Part shown: positions 17,333-24,617 of the stretch, piece by piece | Numbering within the stretch: position 1 is the first letter of the stretch | How the letters are laid out: the number at the start of each line of letters is the position of its first letter | From: an uncultured Stenotrophomonas sp. | Lineage (GTDB): Bacteria; Pseudomonadota; Gammaproteobacteria; Xanthomonadales; Xanthomonadaceae | Assembly: GCA_913775725.1 (NCBI GenBank) | Contig: CAJYNG010000022.1 | Span: 1 to 64,000, forward strand | DNA: 64,000 nt | Direction: 5' to 3' | The notes under the pieces: model-generated | Told to the model about the DNA's origin: nothing | The model's input: only the letters and a program-made list of their open reading frames with translations | Databases searched by the model: none | Program-made: the position numbers and the translations under genes

Positions 17333-17776
17333 ATGGGCGGGAACGGCCAACCAAGCAACGGCTCCACCATCATTCCGTGTCTGCGCTATCGCGACGCGCA
17401 GGCCGCCATCGACTGGCTGCAACGCGCTTTCGGCTTCCATGCCCAGGCCGTCTACGCCGATGGCGATACGGTGTTCCATGCGCAGCTGACCTTCGGCACC
17501 GGCATGATCATGCTGGGCTCGGCCAGCAACCAGAGCGCGTGGAGCGAACACGCGGCGATGCCCGATGAGGTCGGCGGCCGCCAGACCCAGAGCGCCTGTG
17601 TGATCGTCACCGATGCCGATGCCCACTATGCACGGGCCAAGGCCGCCGGGGCCCGCATCGTCATCGACATCGCCGATCAGGACTATGGCGGACGCGGCTA
17701 CGCCTGCGCCGACCCGGAAGGCTACCTGTGGTGGTTCGGCAGCTACGACCCGTGGCGCGCGGACCACAGCCAGTGA
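17333..17776 (+). CDS. VOC-superfamily (glyoxalase/bleomycin-resistance-like) protein
   Basis: A 147-residue protein built of two beta-alpha-beta modules. The N-terminal PCLRYRDAQAAIDWLQRAFGF and the C-terminal YACADPEGYLWWFGSYDP are characteristic of the PhnB-like branch of the vicinal oxygen chelate fold. Members include dioxygenases, isomerases and binding proteins, so the reaction is open. The stop overlaps the next gene's GTG start as GTGA, which implies coupled translation with the DUF72 protein. Confidence 0.83.
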   Translation: MGGNGQPSNGSTIIPCLRYRDAQAAIDWLQRAFGFHAQAVYADGDTVFHAQLTFGTGMIMLGSASNQSAWSEHAAMPDEVGGRQTQSACVIVTDADAHYARAKAAGARIVIDIADQDYGGRGYACADPEGYLWWFGSYDPWRADHSQ

Positions 17777-18603
17777 CCGCAACCGCCCGACAGGCGGAGA
17801 TCCGCTGCGGCATCGGTGGCTGGGTGTTTCCCGAATGGCGTGGCGGCATGTTCTATCCGCCAGGGCTGCCGCAGCGCGAAGAACTGGCCCACGCCAGCCG
17901 CGCCCTGCGCTGCATCGAAATCAACGGCACCTTCTACCGCACACCGACTGCCACCCAGTGCGCGCAGTGGGCCGCGCAGACGCCGGAAGGCTTCCGTTTC
18001 TCGATGAAGGCGCCACGCTATCTGGTGCAGCGCCGCGACCTGTCCAGCACCGTGGAAGCAGCCACACCGTTCCTGCAGGCAGCACTCGCGCTCGGTGACC
18101 GGCTTGGCCCGTTGCTGTGGCAGTTCGATCCGCGACATCCGGCCGACGCCGATGCATTGGGTGCCCTGATGGCGCAGCTGCCGAAGCAATTGGACGGGGT
18201 ATCGCTGCAGCATGCGCTGGAGGTCCGCAACGCCGAGGCACAGGGCCCGGCACTGGTCGACGCCGCGCGCCGCCACGGCGTGGCGCTGGTGATCGAAGAC
18301 AGTGACGAGGCGCAATTGCATGGCGATGTCAGTGCCGGCTTCGTCTATGCGCGGATCAAGCGCAGCCAGGCCCGCTTGAACGAGGGCCTGCCGGCGCCCG
18401 TGCAGCAGCGCTGGGCGGAACGCGCACATTGCTGGTCACGCGGCGAGGCGGTGGACGACCTGCCCTGCCTGGCCGAGCCGGCCCCGGCAGAGCCGCGCGA
18501 GGTCTACCTGCTGTGCATCGGCGCGGGCAAGGCGCGCAACCCGGCAGCGGCGATGGCCCTGCAGCGGCGGGTGGACACGTCCAGCAATCCCTCACGCGGA
18601 TAG
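17773..18603 (+). CDS. DUF72-family (YecE-like) TIM-barrel protein
   Basis: A 276-residue protein of the YecE/DUF72 family. The typical opening IRCGIGGWVFPEWRGGMFYP, the segment CIEINGTFYRTPTATQCAQWA and FRFSMKAPRYLVQRRD are all present. The fold is a TIM barrel; biochemical function is unknown. I chose GTG 17773 because it overlaps the VOC stop and places the conserved opening at residue 9; the alternative upstream start lies inside the VOC gene. A short gap separates it from the EamA gene, possibly one operon. Confidence 0.82.
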   Translation: MTATARQAEIRCGIGGWVFPEWRGGMFYPPGLPQREELAHASRALRCIEINGTFYRTPTATQCAQWAAQTPEGFRFSMKAPRYLVQRRDLSSTVEAATPFLQAALALGDRLGPLLWQFDPRHPADADALGALMAQLPKQLDGVSLQHALEVRNAEAQGPALVDAARRHGVALVIEDSDEAQLHGDVSAGFVYARIKRSQARLNEGLPAPVQQRWAERAHCWSRGEAVDDLPCLAEPAPAEPREVYLLCIGAGKARNPAAAMALQRRVDTSSNPSRG

Positions 18604-18637
18604 CGCCGCGGTCATCGGCTTGCCTCACAATAGGCGG

Positions 18638-19585
18638 ATGAGCACACCCGACACCCGCAAAGCGCTGTGGCAGATCCACTTCTGTGTCCTGCTGTGGGGC
18701 GTCACCGCCATCCTCGGCAAGCTGATCACCCTGCCCGCGCTGCCGCTGGTGTGGTGGCGCATGCTGCTGGTGACGGCGATGCTGGCGCTGTTGCCGCGGG
18801 TATGGCGCGGGTTGCGCACGCTGCCCTTGCGCCTGGTGGCAGGCTACGCCGGCATCGGCGCGCTGGTCGCCCTGCACTGGCTGACGTTCTACGGCGCGGT
18901 GAAGCTGGCCAACGCCTCGGTGGCAGCCACCTGCATCGCGCTGGCGCCGGTGTTCACGTCAATCATCGAGCCGTGGGTGGCCAAGCGGCCGTTCCAGCTG
19001 CGTGAACTGGCGTTCGGTCTGGCGGTACTGCCAGGTGTTGCGCTGGTGGTCGGTGGCGTGCCCGACGGCATGCGCCTGGGCGTGTTGATCGGCGCGATAT
19101 CGGCGCTGCTGGTGGCGGTGTTCGGCTCGCTCAACAAGCGCATGGTCAGCCACGCCGATCCCCTGACGGTCACCGCACTGGAGCTGGGCGCGGGCACCCT
19201 CACCCTGACCCTGCTGGCACCGCTGATGCCCTACCTGCTGCCGGCGTTGGCCAGCCCGCTGTGGGTGGTTCCGGACCTGCACGACGGCATCCTGCTGCTG
19301 GTACTGGCCGGGTTCTGCACGCTGCTGCCGTTCGCCCTGGCCCTGGTCGCGCTGCGCCACCTGAGCGCCTACACGGTGCAGCTGGTGACCAACCTGGAAC
19401 CGGTCTACGCGGTGGTGCTGGCGGTGGTGCTGCTGCGCGAGCAGCACGAGGTCACCCCGTGGTTCTACCTGGGCGTGGCGATCATCGTCGGCGCGGTGTT
19501 CCTGCATCCGCTGCTGAACCGCCGCAAGCCGGTGCAGCATCCGGAAATCCTTGGCACGGCCGAGGCGCGCAACATCGCCGATTGA
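18638..19585 (+). CDS. EamA-family (DMT) transporter
   Basis: A 315-residue inner-membrane protein with ten predicted helices. N-terminal repeat: WQIHFCVLLWGVTAILGKLI; second repeat: LVLAGFCTLLPFALALVALRHLSAYTVQLVTNLEPVYAV. The conserved NLEPVYA segment near the end is typical of EamA exporters. It differs clearly from the other EamA protein at 5.8-6.7 kb, so this is not a recent duplication. It lies 34 bp after the DUF72 gene. Substrate unknown. Confidence 0.86.
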   Translation: MSTPDTRKALWQIHFCVLLWGVTAILGKLITLPALPLVWWRMLLVTAMLALLPRVWRGLRTLPLRLVAGYAGIGALVALHWLTFYGAVKLANASVAATCIALAPVFTSIIEPWVAKRPFQLRELAFGLAVLPGVALVVGGVPDGMRLGVLIGAISALLVAVFGSLNKRMVSHADPLTVTALELGAGTLTLTLLAPLMPYLLPALASPLWVVPDLHDGILLLVLAGFCTLLPFALALVALRHLSAYTVQLVTNLEPVYAVVLAVVLLREQHEVTPWFYLGVAIIVGAVFLHPLLNRRKPVQHPEILGTAEARNIAD

Positions 19586-19615
19586 GCGCGTCCACGCCGG
19601 GCGTGGATGGCCATA

Positions 19616-20776
19616 TCAACGCTGCGGCCAGTGCCATGCCGGGGCATCCAGCAGGCCCTGCCCACTCAACAGCGTGCGGCCCTGTTCCTTGTGCAGGTGC
19701 AGCGAATGACAGCCGGGCGCTTGCTCCAGTGCTGCGATCAGGCGGCTGGCGTGTGAGACCACCCAGACCTGGCTGCGCGCACTGGCCGCAATGATCAGTC
19801 GCGCCAGCGCCGGCAGCAGGTCCGGATGCAGGCTGGTCTCCGGCTCGTTGAGCACCAGCAGCGGCGGCGGGCGTGGCGTGTGCAGTGCCGCGGCCAGCAG
19901 CAGGAAGCGCAGCGTGCCGTCGGACAGTTCGGCCATCGACAACGGCCGCAGCAGGCCCCGCTGGTGGAAGCGCAGGGCCAGTCGACCGTCCAGTTCCTCG
20001 AAACCCACTGTGGCGCCGGGGAACGCGTCATCAACGCTGCGTGCCAACGCGACCGGATCTCCGATCTCGAGAATGGTCACCCAGGCCGCCGCCAGATCCC
20101 GGCCGTCGTGATGCAGCACCGGCGTGCGCGTGGCCATCGCCGGTTGTCGCGCCGGGGCATCGGCATCGCTGCGGAAATGGTCGTAGAAGCGCCAGCAACG
20201 GATGTACTCACGCAAGGCGATGGTTTCCGGCATGCGTTGCGGATCGCCGACCTGGGTGAACAGGCTGTCGAACAGTGACAACCGGTCATCGACCAGATCC
20301 CAGCCGCGCGCATGGCGTTGCCGTACCATCGCCCCGCGGCGGTCAACCAGCAGGTTGGCGCTGCGCAGGAACGGCCCGGCCCAGATCGCCTCGGCCTTGA
20401 TCTGCGGGTCCAGTGCGAATGCCGAACGGCTGGGGGGCGGGTATCCCAGGTCGATGGCATAGCCGAATTCGTCGGTGGTGAAGCCCAGCTTCAGCCCCAC
20501 CGACGCCTGCCGGGGCCCACCCTGCAGCGGGATCTCACCGGCCGCAACCCGGCGATCGATGGATTCGGGGCCAGCCCACAGCGCCGAACCGAGCCCCCCT
20601 TCGCGGGCCAGCACCGCCGCGACGCCGCCTTGTGCGGTCTCCGCCAGCAAGCGCAACGCGCGGTACAGGCTGGACTTGCCACTGCCGTTGTCACCGGTCA
20701 CCACATTCAACTGCTGCAGCGGCAGTACCAGCCCGTGCAGCGAGCGATAGTGGGCGATGGCCAGGGTCTGCAGCAT
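19616..20776 (-). CDS. Standalone AAA/ABC-type ATPase (SMC-like)
   Basis: A 386-residue ATPase that begins LQTLAIAHYRSLHGLVLPL, the usual opening of RecF/SMC-like AAA ATPases. Walker A is GDNGSGKSS (28-36), the signature region is SMAELSDGTLRFLLLAAAL, and Walker B with the following His is LLVLNEPETSLHPD (from about residue 306). The D-loop/H-loop region reads QVWVVSHASRLIAAL. There is no coiled-coil hinge and no TOPRIM nuclease domain. Such ATPases are found in repair, regulation and phage defence, but no partner nuclease is next to it. ATG 20776 is chosen; a start 12 codons upstream is possible. Confidence 0.8.
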   Translation of the reverse strand: MLQTLAIAHYRSLHGLVLPLQQLNVVTGDNGSGKSSLYRALRLLAETAQGGVAAVLAREGGLGSALWAGPESIDRRVAAGEIPLQGGPRQASVGLKLGFTTDEFGYAIDLGYPPPSRSAFALDPQIKAEAIWAGPFLRSANLLVDRRGAMVRQRHARGWDLVDDRLSLFDSLFTQVGDPQRMPETIALREYIRCWRFYDHFRSDADAPARQPAMATRTPVLHHDGRDLAAAWVTILEIGDPVALARSVDDAFPGATVGFEELDGRLALRFHQRGLLRPLSMAELSDGTLRFLLLAAALHTPRPPPLLVLNEPETSLHPDLLPALARLIIAASARSQVWVVSHASRLIAALEQAPGCHSLHLHKEQGRTLLSGQGLLDAPAWHWPQR

Positions 20777-20897
20777 GGTGGCGTCCGTGGGAACAGAAGC
20801 TGCATGGTGCATCACGTGGATCGCAGGGAATGCGACGGGCACGGTGTTCGAGTGGATTACCCCTCCACCCAGGGCGCGGATCTGCCGGGCGAGTGCT

Positions 20898-21968
20898 TCA
20901 GCCCGCCCGTTCCACCCGGTTGCGACCGTTGCCCTTGGCCCGGTACAGCGCCTTGTCGGCGCGCGCCAGCATGTCATCCACGCTTTCACCTGCCTGGTGC
21001 TGGGCAACGCCGATGCTGATCGTGACCGGGAAACCCAGCGGAAGGTCTGCCACGGCCAGGCGCAGGAACTCGCATTGCAGTTCGGCCGTGCGCAGATCGG
21101 TGCCCGGCATCACCGCCACGAACTCTTCGCCGCCATAGCGCGCCGCCATGCCTCGGCCAGCGAAGTGCGAGCGCAGCAGCACGCCCAGCTCGGCCAGCAC
21201 CCGGTCGCCGGTGGCGTGGCCCTGGAAATCGTTGATGTGCTTGAAGTGATCGATGTCCAGCAGGGCCACGCAGGCCACTCCCGGTTGCCCATCGATCTCC
21301 GCCACCGCCTCTTCCATTGCCGCCGCCATCGCGCGGCGGTTCGGCAGGCCGGTCAGCGCATCGGTGCGGCTCTGCTCGGCCAGGTCGGCATTCTGCGCCA
21401 GCAGCACGTCCTGGTACTCCGATAGGAGGCGCTCGTAGTCATCGCGTTCCAGCATGTGCTTCTGGATGTCGAGCGCGAAACGGCGCAGCTCCATCACCAG
21501 CATTACCTGCCGTGACAGAGCGGCCAGTGCCTCGGCCTTGTCGCTGGGCAGGTGCTGCGGATGTGCATCGAACACGCACAACGTACCCAGTGGCAGGCCA
21601 TCGGAACTGATCAGTGGCGCACCGGCGTAGAAGCGGATGTGCGGGTCGCCGGTCACCACCGGGTTGTCGTGGAAGCGGATGTCCTGCAACGCGTCCTCGA
21701 CCACCATGATTTCCTGCGGCTGCAGAATGGCATGGCCACACATCGATTCGCTGCGCAGGTTCTCCGCCGCGTCGATGCCCTGGATCGACTTGAACCACTG
21801 CCGTTCGACGTCGATCAGGGTCACCGCCGCCATCGAGGTACCGCAGACCGCCTTGGCGATCGCCACCAGGTCGTCGAATGACTTTTCGCGCTGCGAATCG
21901 AGGATGCGGTAGCGGTACAGCGCCTCGAGCCGAAGGGCTTCATTGGCAGGCTTGTCGGGCTTGATCAT
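20898..21968 (-). CDS. GAF-GGDEF diguanylate cyclase
   Basis: A 356-residue soluble protein. The GAF domain occupies about residues 20-170 (LVAIAKAVCGTSMAAVTLID; LRSESMCGHAIL; GAPLISSDGLPLGTLCVFD). A short coiled helix leads to the GGDEF domain (TDALTGLPNRRAM; LLDIDHFKHINDFQGH; RYGGEEF with GGEEF at 279-283). It would make cyclic-di-GMP in response to a small-molecule or redox cue sensed by GAF. The allosteric RxxD inhibitory site is absent at its usual place, so product inhibition is probably weak. Confidence 0.88.
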   Translation of the reverse strand: MIKPDKPANEALRLEALYRYRILDSQREKSFDDLVAIAKAVCGTSMAAVTLIDVERQWFKSIQGIDAAENLRSESMCGHAILQPQEIMVVEDALQDIRFHDNPVVTGDPHIRFYAGAPLISSDGLPLGTLCVFDAHPQHLPSDKAEALAALSRQVMLVMELRRFALDIQKHMLERDDYERLLSEYQDVLLAQNADLAEQSRTDALTGLPNRRAMAAAMEEAVAEIDGQPGVACVALLDIDHFKHINDFQGHATGDRVLAELGVLLRSHFAGRGMAARYGGEEFVAVMPGTDLRTAELQCEFLRLAVADLPLGFPVTISIGVAQHQAGESVDDMLARADKALYRAKGNGRNRVERAG

Positions 21969-22010
21969 GCAGCGTCACATTCCGGCAGGTCACTGCGGAG
22001 TCTAGCCGAT

Positions 22011-22076
22011 GTAGAGCCGAGCCCATGCTCGGCTGCACCCGGACAAAAGAGCAGCCGAGCATGGGCTCGGCTCTAC
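22011..22076. repeat. Inverted SMAG/REP pair
   Basis: GTAGAGCCGAGCCCATGCTC at 22011 onwards and its opposed copy ending in GGCTCGGCTCTAC at 22076 face each other around a 14-bp spacer. The same pair in the same layout occurs at 36976-37033. It sits between the GAF-GGDEF gene start and the rluF stop. Confidence 0.82.
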
Positions 22077-22085
22077 AGAAGCCGT

Positions 22086-22808
22086 TTACCAGTCCAGCTG
22101 CTTCGGCAGCAGGCCCTGCAGCTCCTGCTCGGTCAGGTTGCGCCACTGGCCCGGCTTCAGCGCGCCGATCTTGATGTTGTCGATGCGCACGCGGCGCAGC
22201 TGGGTTACGCGATAGCCGAATTCGGCGGCCATCAGACGGATCTGCCGGTTCAGGCCCTGCTGCAGGGTGATGCGGAAACCGAACTTGGCGATGCGCGAGG
22301 TCTTGCACGGCAACGTCATCTGGTCGTGGATGCGCACACCGCGCGCCATGCCGCGCAGGAACTCATCGGTAACCGGCTTGTTCACCGCCACCAGATACTC
22401 CTTCTGGTGGCCATTCTCGGCGCGCAGGATCTGGTTGACGATATCGCCGTTGCTGGTCATCAGGATCAGCCCCTCGGATTCCTTGTCCAGGCGGCCGATC
22501 GGGAAGATGCGCTGTTCGTGGCCAACGAAGTCGACGATGTTGCCCTTGACCGAGGTTTCGGTCGTGCAGGTGACGCCCACCGGCTTGTTCAGCGCGATGT
22601 AGACGTGGCGGCGGGCGCCGGGCTTGCGTGCCACGCGCGCGCGCAGCGGCTGGCCGTCAACCAGCACCTGGTCTTCCTCGCCCACCACCGCGCCGGTGCC
22701 GGCCGGATGGCCGTTGACGGTGACGCGACGCGCGGCGATCAGGCGATCGGCCTCGCGGCGGGAGCAGAAGCCGGTGTCGGCGATATGTTTGTTGAGTCGG
22801 GTGGTCAT
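22086..22808 (-). CDS. rluF: 23S rRNA pseudouridine synthase RluF
   Basis: A 240-residue RsuA-family pseudouridine synthase. An N-terminal S4 domain (RLNKHIADTGFCSRREADRLI) is followed by the catalytic motif GRLDKESEGL with Asp108 as nucleophile. The stretches NGHQKEYLVAVNKPVTDEF and FRITLQQGLNRQIRLMAAEFGY match RluF rather than RluB or RluE. The enzyme converts U2604 of 23S rRNA to pseudouridine. ATG 22808 starts right before the S4 domain. It lies between two cyclic-di-GMP genes on the same strand but is probably independent of them. Confidence 0.88.
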   Translation of the reverse strand: MTTRLNKHIADTGFCSRREADRLIAARRVTVNGHPAGTGAVVGEEDQVLVDGQPLRARVARKPGARRHVYIALNKPVGVTCTTETSVKGNIVDFVGHEQRIFPIGRLDKESEGLILMTSNGDIVNQILRAENGHQKEYLVAVNKPVTDEFLRGMARGVRIHDQMTLPCKTSRIAKFGFRITLQQGLNRQIRLMAAEFGYRVTQLRRVRIDNIKIGALKPGQWRNLTEQELQGLLPKQLDW

Positions 22809-22842
22809 CGCCCTATTATCCGGCATCGCCGCCCGCAGCGCT

Positions 22843-24507
22843 TCATGCCAGGCCAGGTGGATCGAGCTCTTCGCCGTCGAACACCCGGTTGCGGCCGGCG
22901 CGCTTGGCCACGTACATGGCATGGTCGGCCCGCCGCAGCAGCCCGGCCAGATCGTCCTCGCCCGGCCGCCACTGCGCCAGGCCGATGCTGGCGGTCACCT
23001 CCAGGCCCGGCACCTGCAGCGCCCGCCCGGCCTCGGTGATGCGCTGGCGCAGGCGGTCCAGCCGCGCCGACGCCGCCTCGCGTGGCATGCCGGGCATCAG
23101 CAGCAGGAACTCCTCGCCGCCCATCCGCACCACTTCGTCCTGGCTGCGCACCGCAGCGCGCAGCGCGCGTGCCACCACCACCAGTACCTGATCACCTACG
23201 GCATGGCCGTGGCGGTCGTTGATGTCCTTGAACAGGTCGATATCGAGGAAGCCGATCACCAGCGGGCCGCGCTCCCGGTCGACCTGTGCCAGGTGACGGG
23301 CCAGCTGCTGCAGGCCGGCGCGGCGATTCGGCAGTCCGGTCAGGCCGTCGGTTTCGGCCAGCTGACGCAGTTCATCGCGCTGCTGGCGCAGCCGGCCCAG
23401 CCGCTGGTTCATGGCATAGGCGGCCATCATCAGCAGCCAGGTCACCGACAGCTGCAGTGCTTCGACCCGGTATTCCAACAGCCATTCCGCACGGCAGGCA
23501 TCGGCGATGATCAGGACCAGCATCGGTGCCAACGCGGCCAGTCCCGCCTGCGACCAACGGTCGCCACGCCAACGGGCCCATACGCCCATCAGTAATGCCA
23601 CGCCACATCCCAGCAGATAGGACACCTGCAGGCCCTGCGCGACGCAGGCCAACTGTTCCCAGCGCAGCCACGGCACCAGTACGGCCAGCGCCAGCAGGCC
23701 CCACAGCACGGTCGCCTGCAGCGGCCGCGACCGTGGCCATACGCGGTCACCGCCGTTCAGCCGCCACAGTGCCGGCAGTACCAGCGCCTGGGTGGCGGCG
23801 GTCAGCGAGAGCAGCCACCAGGCCCCACGCTCCCCCACCGGCAGCCACGGCTCCGGGTAGCCGCTGAGGCCACCGAGGATCGCCTGCCACAGCACCAGCA
23901 CCGTGGTGCCGGCGACGTAGACCAGGAAGCTGCGATCGCGCGTGGTCAGGAAGGCCATCAACGCCGACAGCGCCAGTGCGATCGCCACGGCGATGCAGGC
24001 GGCACGCATCAGCAGTCGGGCGGTGTCGTTCTGCTGTACCGGACTGGGCGCGCCCAGCCGCAAGGTCGGCACCCAGCGCGCCTTCAGCGGCGTCTGCCAG
24101 GAAACCAGAAACGGTGCGTGGCTGCCCGCCGGCGGCACCGCGACCAGACCGATGCCTGCACGGAAGCGCGAATCACGGGTGCGGGCGTCGTGCATGTTGC
24201 CGCAGATTTCGCGGTCACCGTGCTGGACCCGCACTTCGCCGGCAAAGACATTGAACACGTCCAGCGCCTGTGGCTGGCCCGACCAGCCTTCCTGCGGAGC
24301 CGGTACCAGCACCTGCTGGCGGGAGCCGGACAGCATCTGCGGCGTGCATGCGCGATGTGGGGTCGGTTCGTCGGTGGCGCCTCCCACCAGCAGATAATCG
24401 CGGCCCGACACGGCCACGGCGGCCTGAAGCGGCCACGGCATCGCCAACCACGCCAGCAGCACGACCAGCACCGCTCCTGTTCCGTACTGCCACTGCCTGC
24501 CGCCCAC
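22843..24507 (-). CDS. Membrane-anchored GGDEF diguanylate cyclase (7TM sensor type)
   Basis: A 554-residue protein. A signal-like helix (about 10-30) precedes a periplasmic region to about residue 160, then about seven hydrophobic helices (residues about 165-370), in the order of a 7TMR-DISM-like sensor. The cytoplasmic GGDEF domain has TDGLTGLPNRRAG, FLDIDLFKDINDRHGH and MGGEEF (GGEEF at 463-467). The inhibitory I-site RSQD is intact at 454-457, five residues before the GGEEF motif, so product feedback is expected. The periplasmic ligand is not identifiable. Confidence 0.87.
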   Translation of the reverse strand: MGGRQWQYGTGAVLVVLLAWLAMPWPLQAAVAVSGRDYLLVGGATDEPTPHRACTPQMLSGSRQQVLVPAPQEGWSGQPQALDVFNVFAGEVRVQHGDREICGNMHDARTRDSRFRAGIGLVAVPPAGSHAPFLVSWQTPLKARWVPTLRLGAPSPVQQNDTARLLMRAACIAVAIALALSALMAFLTTRDRSFLVYVAGTTVLVLWQAILGGLSGYPEPWLPVGERGAWWLLSLTAATQALVLPALWRLNGGDRVWPRSRPLQATVLWGLLALAVLVPWLRWEQLACVAQGLQVSYLLGCGVALLMGVWARWRGDRWSQAGLAALAPMLVLIIADACRAEWLLEYRVEALQLSVTWLLMMAAYAMNQRLGRLRQQRDELRQLAETDGLTGLPNRRAGLQQLARHLAQVDRERGPLVIGFLDIDLFKDINDRHGHAVGDQVLVVVARALRAAVRSQDEVVRMGGEEFLLLMPGMPREAASARLDRLRQRITEAGRALQVPGLEVTASIGLAQWRPGEDDLAGLLRRADHAMYVAKRAGRNRVFDGEELDPPGLA

Positions 24508-24617
24508 GCCACGTCCTGTTCCTGCTTACGCCCGCGCCCACTGCGCGTCGCCCCTGGCGCGCATTATCGCAGCCGGACGTGCGCCGCACGTGTAGACCAA
24601 AGTCGCCGCCACGCCGT

